A stretch of 10,548 nucleotides of DNA, taken from the NCBI GenBank assembly GCA_003139975.1, contig PLHN01000148.1, forward strand, positions 1 through 10,548, given 5' to 3'. Made by a program: the position numbers and the translations under genes. This stretch comes from Acidobacteriaceae bacterium. GTDB taxonomy: Bacteria; Acidobacteriota; Terriglobia; Terriglobales; Acidobacteriaceae. Positions 7,115 through 10,548 of the stretch are shown one piece after another (the stretch's first letter is position 1; each line of letters starts with the position of its first letter). Under the pieces are notes generated by a model. It was not told the DNA's origin. It ran no database searches and saw only the letters and a program-made list of their open reading frames with translations.

Positions 7115-8164
7115 CTACCGCCGGCGCCGTGCCGTTCGTTTGGAAGCCGCGGCTTTCCGTGGTGCCGCGTGCACCGGCTCTTCTCCCGGCGCATACACTC
7201 GCCGTACTATTGGAGTGTTGAGCTTGTACTTGCGTTCGGTTATGTTGCCATTGTCATCGAGCACATGAATCGTAAAGACCGGTAGCACGCCTTCCTTGCC
7301 GAAGTCTTCCTGCGCAACCTTGACCGGTAGCATGCCTTCGATCCGCTCTCGATAAGCGGTCTCATAGCGGTGCCGTCGCACATTCCACGTGAACACGCGA
7401 AACTGGTTGAAGTCGAATGGCAGGCCGTCTTTCGCCTCGGTGAGCACGGTCAGATACTGCCCGACCTTCCTGTCTTCGTCCTGCACCTGATTGAGCACGA
7501 AGAAAGCGACGATGCGCTGGCCTTCGGCGTATTGCGCGACCTCGAGCGGCACATCGGAATCGATCATGCGCCCGAGCACCCATCCCACGCGCCCGTGGCT
7601 GTCGCGCACCAGCCACCAGTCCTCCAGGGCGGCCGTCGCCTCTTTCTTTTCTCCGGAAGCGCTGGTCTTCGCCGGAGCGGCAACCACTCCCGGCTTTGCC
7701 GCCGTACCGCGTTTCAGGAGGGCCAGCTTTTCGCCCGATAAAATCTGATAAAGATGCTCGGTCTCGCGCCCCGGTTCGACGTGCAGGTTGGTATCGTTGC
7801 GTGTCACTCCCTGCGCCTGCACCGGATCGTTGGCGTTGTCGGCGGTCAACTTCTGCAGCTGATCGAATACCTGCTGGCTGACCAGATAGCGCTGCTCCAT
7901 CCAACCCATCTGTCCGGTTGCGGTACGAACTTTGGCGAAGCGCCGATCGTGGTCGAGCACTTCCACGCGATCGCCGTTTTTGACGAGCCCGGCTTTCTCG
8001 TAGGCGGCCGCCACGCGGTTGCGGAGATTGACCTCCACACCGGAAACGTAGGCGACCTCCAGGACTTTGCCACCGCTGTGCTTGCAGGCGACAAGGAACA
8101 CGATGGTGGCCGAACAAAGCGCCAGCGCGCAGGTTCGCAGCAAGAATGTGGGGAGAGACTTCAC
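7115..8164 (-). CDS. Lipoprotein with two bacterial SH3-like domains
   Basis: This is a 349-residue predicted lipoprotein. Residues 1-27 form a signal peptide ending in the lipobox LVAC, with Cys27 lipidated. Two SH3-like domains follow, at about 36-95 (VNLRNRVAAAYEKAG, then MGWMEQRYL) and about 116-203 (TNLHVEPGRETEHLYQ, then WWLVRDSHGRVGWVLGRMI). The second carries a low-complexity Ala/Lys insert at about 154-180. Such domains often bind peptidoglycan or cell-wall peptides. Residues about 205-320 form a further domain I do not recognise, and the end is very basic (SKRTARRRR). The GTG start at 8164 gives the signal peptide; AGGAG lies at 8179-8183, 14 nt away, longer than ideal. The gene converges on the isochorismatase gene, with 10 nt between the stops. 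It lies downstream of pfkA on the same strand, separated by the repeat array. The function is unknown. Confidence 0.85.
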   Translation of the reverse strand: MKSLPTFLLRTCALALCSATIVFLVACKHSGGKVLEVAYVSGVEVNLRNRVAAAYEKAGLVKNGDRVEVLDHDRRFAKVRTATGQMGWMEQRYLVSQQVFDQLQKLTADNANDPVQAQGVTRNDTNLHVEPGRETEHLYQILSGEKLALLKRGTAAKPGVVAAPAKTSASGEKKEATAALEDWWLVRDSHGRVGWVLGRMIDSDVPLEVAQYAEGQRIVAFFVLNQVQDEDRKVGQYLTVLTEAKDGLPFDFNQFRVFTWNVRRHRYETAYRERIEGMLPVKVAQEDFGKEGVLPVFTIHVLDDNGNITERKYKLNTPIVRRVYAPGEEPVHAAPRKAAASKRTARRRR

Positions 8165-8231
8165 GGGATCAACGGTAACTCCTCACTATAGCGCTTTCGG
8201 AGTGGGGAGCAGGATTAACGGGTAGGGGACA

Positions 8232-8308
8232 TCAGTTCTCAGTTCTCAGTTCTCAGTTCTCAGTTCTCAGTTCTCGGGGTCACTGGTTACTGGGTACTGG
8301 CTACTGCT
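8232..8308. repeat. Tandem array with a 7-bp period (eleven units in register)
   Basis: Six perfect copies of TCAGTTC run from 8232 to 8273. One degenerate unit (TCGGGGT) is followed in the same 7-bp register by CACTGGT, TACTGGG, TACTGGC and TACTGCT. The array thus has two sub-families, TCAGTTC and TACTGGN. It fills much of the spacer between the SH3 lipoprotein gene and the 3' end of pfkA, touching the pfkA stop codon region. It is non-coding as far as I can see. Confidence 0.9.
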
Positions 8309-8309
8309 C

Positions 8310-9374
8310 TCAATCTCCAAACCCGATCCCGATTGCCCTTGCTGCGCGCACGATCTCGCCCTGCGGATCTACCGTCTTCATCTTTCCTACCGCATCCGCA
8401 ATCGTGACCGCGCGAATCGATTCCTGCTGCAGGCAGACCATCTTGCCGAAACCGCCCGCCGCGATCAAATCCACTGCGCCCACGCCGAAGCGCGTCCCGA
8501 GAATTCGGTCATAGGGCGACGGCGATCCTCCGCGCTGAATGTGGCCGAGCACGCTTACGCGCACTTCCTTGCGCGCCACCAGCGAAATCGCATCGCCCAC
8601 CATGTTGCCGACGGCCATGCTGCGCACCATGTGTTTCATCTCCGGAGGCAGCTTGATGCCCTCCGCCACCACCACAATCGTGAAGCGCTTGCCGTAGCGT
8701 TCGCGCATTTCCAGGTGCTCGCACAGCTTCTGGATGGTGAACGGAATCTCCGGGATCAGAATGACATGCGCGCCGCCGGCAATGCCCGCTTCCAGCGCGA
8801 TCCAGCCCGCATCGCGGCCCATCACCTCGACCACCATCACGCGATGATGCGACTCCGCCGTCGTGTGCAGTTTGTCGATGGCATCGGTCGCCGTGTGGAT
8901 CGCGGTATCGAAACCGAACGTGACCTCGGTGGCGCAAAGATCGTTGTCGATCGTCTTGGGCACGCCTACGACTTGGAGCCCCTCCAAAAACAGCTCGTGC
9001 GCTATCTTCATCGAGCCGTCGCCACCGATGGAAATGATGGCGTCAATGCCCAGCTTGCGCGCGTTCGCAATCACCTCGCCCGAGATGTCGCGCACCACCT
9101 CCTGCCCGTTTTCGACCGTCTTGTACGAAAACGGATTGCCGCGGTTGGTGGTGCCGAGAATCGTGCCGCCGCGCGGCAGAATCCCGCTGACGTCCTTGAG
9201 CGTCAGTTCGTGCGCGCGCTCCGGCCAGATCAGCCCGTCAAAGCCATCGGGAATGCCGATGACCCTCCACTTGTATTTAAGGATGGCAGCTTTCACCGCC
9301 GCGCGAATCACGGCGTTCAATCCAGGAGCGTCTCCGCCCCCGGTGCAGATTCCTATGCAGCGAATGTCAGTCAT
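8310..9374 (-). CDS. pfkA: 6-phosphofructokinase
   Basis: This enzyme phosphorylates fructose 6-phosphate to fructose 1,6-bisphosphate, the committing step of glycolysis, in the cytoplasm. The 354-residue chain has CTGGGDAPGLNAVIR (10-24) at the nucleotide loop, ISIGGDGS (114-121), and PKTIDND (139-145) with catalytic Asp143. MGRDAGWIAL (185-194) and GHIQRGGSPSPYDR (277-290) form sugar-phosphate contacts. The residues that separate phosphoryl donors are Gly120 (Gly104 in E. coli; Asp in pyrophosphate enzymes) and Lys140 (Gly124 in E. coli). Gly plus Lys is the mixed type seen in ATP-dependent enzymes such as those of actinomycetes and trypanosomes, so ATP is the more likely donor. The ATG at 9374 has no clear Shine-Dalgarno sequence. 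A -10-like TATGAT lies at 9386-9391. Both neighbouring genes on this strand are lipoproteins unrelated to glycolysis. Confidence 0.95.
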   Translation of the reverse strand: MTDIRCIGICTGGGDAPGLNAVIRAAVKAAILKYKWRVIGIPDGFDGLIWPERAHELTLKDVSGILPRGGTILGTTNRGNPFSYKTVENGQEVVRDISGEVIANARKLGIDAIISIGGDGSMKIAHELFLEGLQVVGVPKTIDNDLCATEVTFGFDTAIHTATDAIDKLHTTAESHHRVMVVEVMGRDAGWIALEAGIAGGAHVILIPEIPFTIQKLCEHLEMRERYGKRFTIVVVAEGIKLPPEMKHMVRSMAVGNMVGDAISLVARKEVRVSVLGHIQRGGSPSPYDRILGTRFGVGAVDLIAAGGFGKMVCLQQESIRAVTIADAVGKMKTVDPQGEIVRAARAIGIGFGD

Positions 9375-9385
9375 GGCAACTGATC

Positions 9386-9391
9386 ATCATA
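9386..9391 (-). promoter_or_regulatory. -10-like element close to the pfkA start
   Basis: TATGAT on the minus strand matches the -10 consensus in five of six positions and ends 11 nt before the pfkA ATG. Transcription would start only about 5 nt ahead of the ATG. No convincing -35 box is found. This is a weak call, noted because the gene also lacks a ribosome site. Confidence 0.25.
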
Positions 9392-9482
9392 GCGCGGTTG
9401 CGCGGGGTACGGATGAACGAATGGGCGCGACCCCTGCCTCGAACAAGAGGATGAGAACAAGAAAGGTGCAAGAGGGGTGCGC

Positions 9483-9503
9483 CGCCCAAGCTTGGCTTGG
9501 GCG
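9483..9503. repeat. Perfect 9-bp stem-loop between pfkA and the BIG2 lipoprotein gene
   Basis: CGCCCAAGC and GCTTGGGCG are perfectly complementary around a 3-nt TTG loop. Neither side has a T tract, so it is not a standard terminator. The sequence looks like the GC-rich intergenic palindromes that occur in many copies in some genomes, but copy number cannot be seen here. Confidence 0.55.
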
Positions 9504-9531
9504 AGGATTTTCATCCGCGAAATCGGGTACT

Positions 9532-9553
9532 GGTGGGTCTGAGCTTCCCCACC
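9532..9553. repeat. Short inverted repeat GGTGGG-N10-CCCACC
   Basis: A perfect 6-bp stem with a 10-nt loop lies midway between two longer stem-loops of the same spacer. On its own it is weak. It is listed because all three structures crowd into 140 bp. Confidence 0.35.
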
Positions 9554-9571
9554 CTCCTCATCCACGGATAA

Positions 9572-9622
9572 GACTCGCGTCCGGGCACCTTGAGTCTGGG
9601 GGAGTCCTAGGTGCCCCGAGTC
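9572..9622 (-). terminator. Long bulged stem-loop after the BIG2 lipoprotein gene
   Basis: GACTCG (9572-9577) pairs with CGAGTC (9617-9622) and GGGCACCT (9583-9590) pairs with AGGTGCCC (9609-9616). That gives 14 bp with one 5-nt bulge and an 18-nt loop. On the minus strand it begins 37 nt after the lipoprotein stop and ends in CGAGTCTTAT, a poor T tract. It may end or protect that transcript. GAGTC or GACTC occurs four times within it. Confidence 0.35.
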
Positions 9623-9659
9623 AAAACAGGACACGGTGTGCAGAGACGAAGACAAACTC

Positions 9660-10370
9660 CTACGGCCCCAAGTTTATTGAGACGGTGACTGAATTTGTCG
9701 TCCCGTATGTCACCGGAAATGTGTAGGTTCCCGTCGGCAAAGTACCGGCAACAACCGTGCAGGTCGCGGGATCGGAGGTGTTACTACATGAAATCGACTG
9801 GGCTGTGGGAGTGGGCGAAATGGCCCCAAAAGTGGACGCAATTGTAAGATCTATTGGTGAGCTGTTGTACGTAGCCTGCACGTAATAGTCCTGTGTTCCC
9901 CCTTTCGCACTGCTTGGCGCCCAGGCACTGGTGTTGCACGATTGGCCCGACACAAACGTGCCCAAGCACACCTCGAAATTCGAGATGCTACCGAGATATG
10001 CAGTTGCGCTTGCGGTTGCACTTAGACCTTGCGCGGCAGCGGTTATCGTAGCTGTGCCGCCAGTGCTATTTGTCGGGGTCGAGAGCAGCCCTGTGTTTGG
10101 ATCTACCAAAATAGTGGTGGGGTCGCTACTTGTCCAGGCGACGCCGCTCGTGACCTGGCTCCTCGTGCCGTCCGCATAAGTTCCCCAAGCGGACAAACTT
10201 GTCGTCTGGCCAACCTCAACCGTTGGCGACGGCGGTTGGATTGCGATCGAATTGAGGGTGTTCCCCGTAAAGAACCCTTTGCAGCCCGCCCCAAACGCCG
10301 CTACCAGCAGCACGGTAAAAGCAGAGATTATTGCCAGTTTTTTCCCGGAGAACATACGTCCAATCGCCAT
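9660..10370 (-). CDS. Small lipoprotein with a BIG2 (bacterial Ig-like) domain
   Basis: This is a 236-residue exported protein. A KK-hydrophobic signal segment (10-29) ends in FGAGC, an imperfect lipobox (Gly at -3), so lipidation at Cys30 is probable but not certain. Residues about 38-126 fit the BIG2 pattern: LNSIAIQPPSPTVEVGQT, then GTYADGTRSQVTSGVAWTSSD and LSTPTNSTGGTATITA. The remaining part (about 127-236) is Ser/Thr-rich with four cysteines (135, 145, 195, 204) that could form two disulfides; it may be a second beta-sandwich. The ATG at 10370 is supported by GAGG at 10380-10383, 9 nt upstream. Its likely role is at the cell surface or in the periplasm. Proteins of this type are abundant in Acidobacteriota, but the function is not known. 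Confidence 0.85.
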   Translation of the reverse strand: MAIGRMFSGKKLAIISAFTVLLVAAFGAGCKGFFTGNTLNSIAIQPPSPTVEVGQTTSLSAWGTYADGTRSQVTSGVAWTSSDPTTILVDPNTGLLSTPTNSTGGTATITAAAQGLSATASATAYLGSISNFEVCLGTFVSGQSCNTSAWAPSSAKGGTQDYYVQATYNSSPIDLTIASTFGAISPTPTAQSISCSNTSDPATCTVVAGTLPTGTYTFPVTYGTTNSVTVSINLGP

Positions 10371-10394
10371 AGAGGATTGCCTCAGTATGAGGTG

Positions 10395-10403
10395 ATTTTA
10401 GCA
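10395..10403 (-). promoter_or_regulatory. Extended -10 promoter element of the BIG2 lipoprotein gene
   Basis: On the minus strand TGCTAAAAT is an extended -10 box, identical to the one at 5325-5333. A start of transcription near 10388 gives a leader of about 18 nt that includes the GAGG ribosome site. No -35 box is evident. The rest of 10371-10548 shows no gene I can support. Confidence 0.4.
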
Positions 10404-10548
10404 GAACGCCCGGCGCCCGCTTCTCCCCGGTAGTACCATTCTGGAGTCGCACCAGCGTGCCGGAAAGCTGCCGTGCGCTCCCAAAAAGAACGCGGCTGAA
10501 TGGCGAACTTGCAGGTGTTTTCGCGTGTGTGCCCGAGGGGTCGTGGAG

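Noticed and set aside
8185..8190. TATAGT -10-like box before the SH3 lipoprotein gene
   Set aside because: It would place the transcription start inside or after the AGGAG site, and no -35 box is present. Not convincing.
8541..9383. 280-codon plus-strand frame opposite pfkA
   Set aside because: His/Arg/Ala-rich antisense shadow of a highly conserved enzyme; no ribosome site.
9371..9655. 94-codon minus-strand frame filling the spacer upstream of pfkA
   Set aside because: It runs through three stem-loops, overlaps the pfkA start and has no family features. It is more likely translation of a non-coding structured spacer.
10216..10548. Minus-strand frame open to the right window edge, overlapping the BIG2 lipoprotein start
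   Set aside because: It has no recognisable motif and ends inside a well-supported gene in another frame. Probably a chance frame.
10518..10548. Possible 5' end of a class II tRNA (TGCCCGAGGGGTCG resembles a Ser/Leu D-arm)
   Set aside because: The expected A21 and closing D-stem bases do not line up, the acceptor strand is atypical, and the rest lies outside the window. Sequence beyond 10548 would settle it.
1..10548. A new multi-gene defence or mobile system
   Set aside because: All intact genes belong to ordinary metabolic, envelope or RNA-chaperone families. No nuclease, transposase, integrase, reverse transcriptase, toxin pair or CRISPR-type repeat is visible.

Overview
The window looks like chromosomal DNA from a GC-rich Gram-negative bacterium, most likely an Acidobacteriota (Koribacter/Sulfotelmatobacter-like). 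That is an inference. It rests on a very large Oar-type TonB-dependent receptor with an N-terminal carboxypeptidase-regulatory-like domain, a BIG2 (bacterial Ig-like) lipoprotein, and a period-7 tandem repeat between genes. There is no rRNA gene, complete tRNA, CRISPR array, transposase or phage gene. Nothing visible marks a defence island or other mobile region.

Layout, left to right. (1) 1-164 (-): the 5' part of hfq, cut by the window edge, with a sigma70-like promoter about 90 bp upstream. (2) 438-1166 (+): a six-helix membrane protein of the PuuD/urate-oxidase-N-terminal family without the usual cytochrome c tail, probably starting at TTG, with a hairpin at its stop codon. (3) 1376-4906 (-): a 1176-residue TonB-dependent receptor, followed by a textbook intrinsic terminator (1325-1352) and preceded by a long leader with two inverted repeats. 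(4) 5342-6520 and 6541-7104 (+): a DegT/DnrJ/EryC1 PLP aminotransferase and an isochorismatase-like cysteine hydrolase, 20 nt apart and probably co-transcribed. (5) 7115-8164 (-): a lipoprotein with two SH3-like domains, convergent with the previous pair. (6) 8310-9374 (-): 6-phosphofructokinase, with a 7-bp-period repeat array between its 3' end and the SH3 lipoprotein gene. (7) 9375-9659: a spacer with three stem-loops. (8) 9660-10370 (-): a small BIG2-domain lipoprotein. 10371-10548 holds its likely promoter and nothing else I can support.

The genes do not form one pathway. They look like separate housekeeping and envelope units: RNA chaperone, glycolysis, outer-membrane uptake, two lipoproteins, and one small metabolic operon. 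I did not find a convincing new multi-gene system. The points most worth a second look are the in-register heptamer array, the stand-alone PuuD-like domain, the stem-loop cluster at 9483-9622, the inverted repeats upstream of the receptor, and the possible leaderless starts of the aminotransferase and phosphofructokinase genes.
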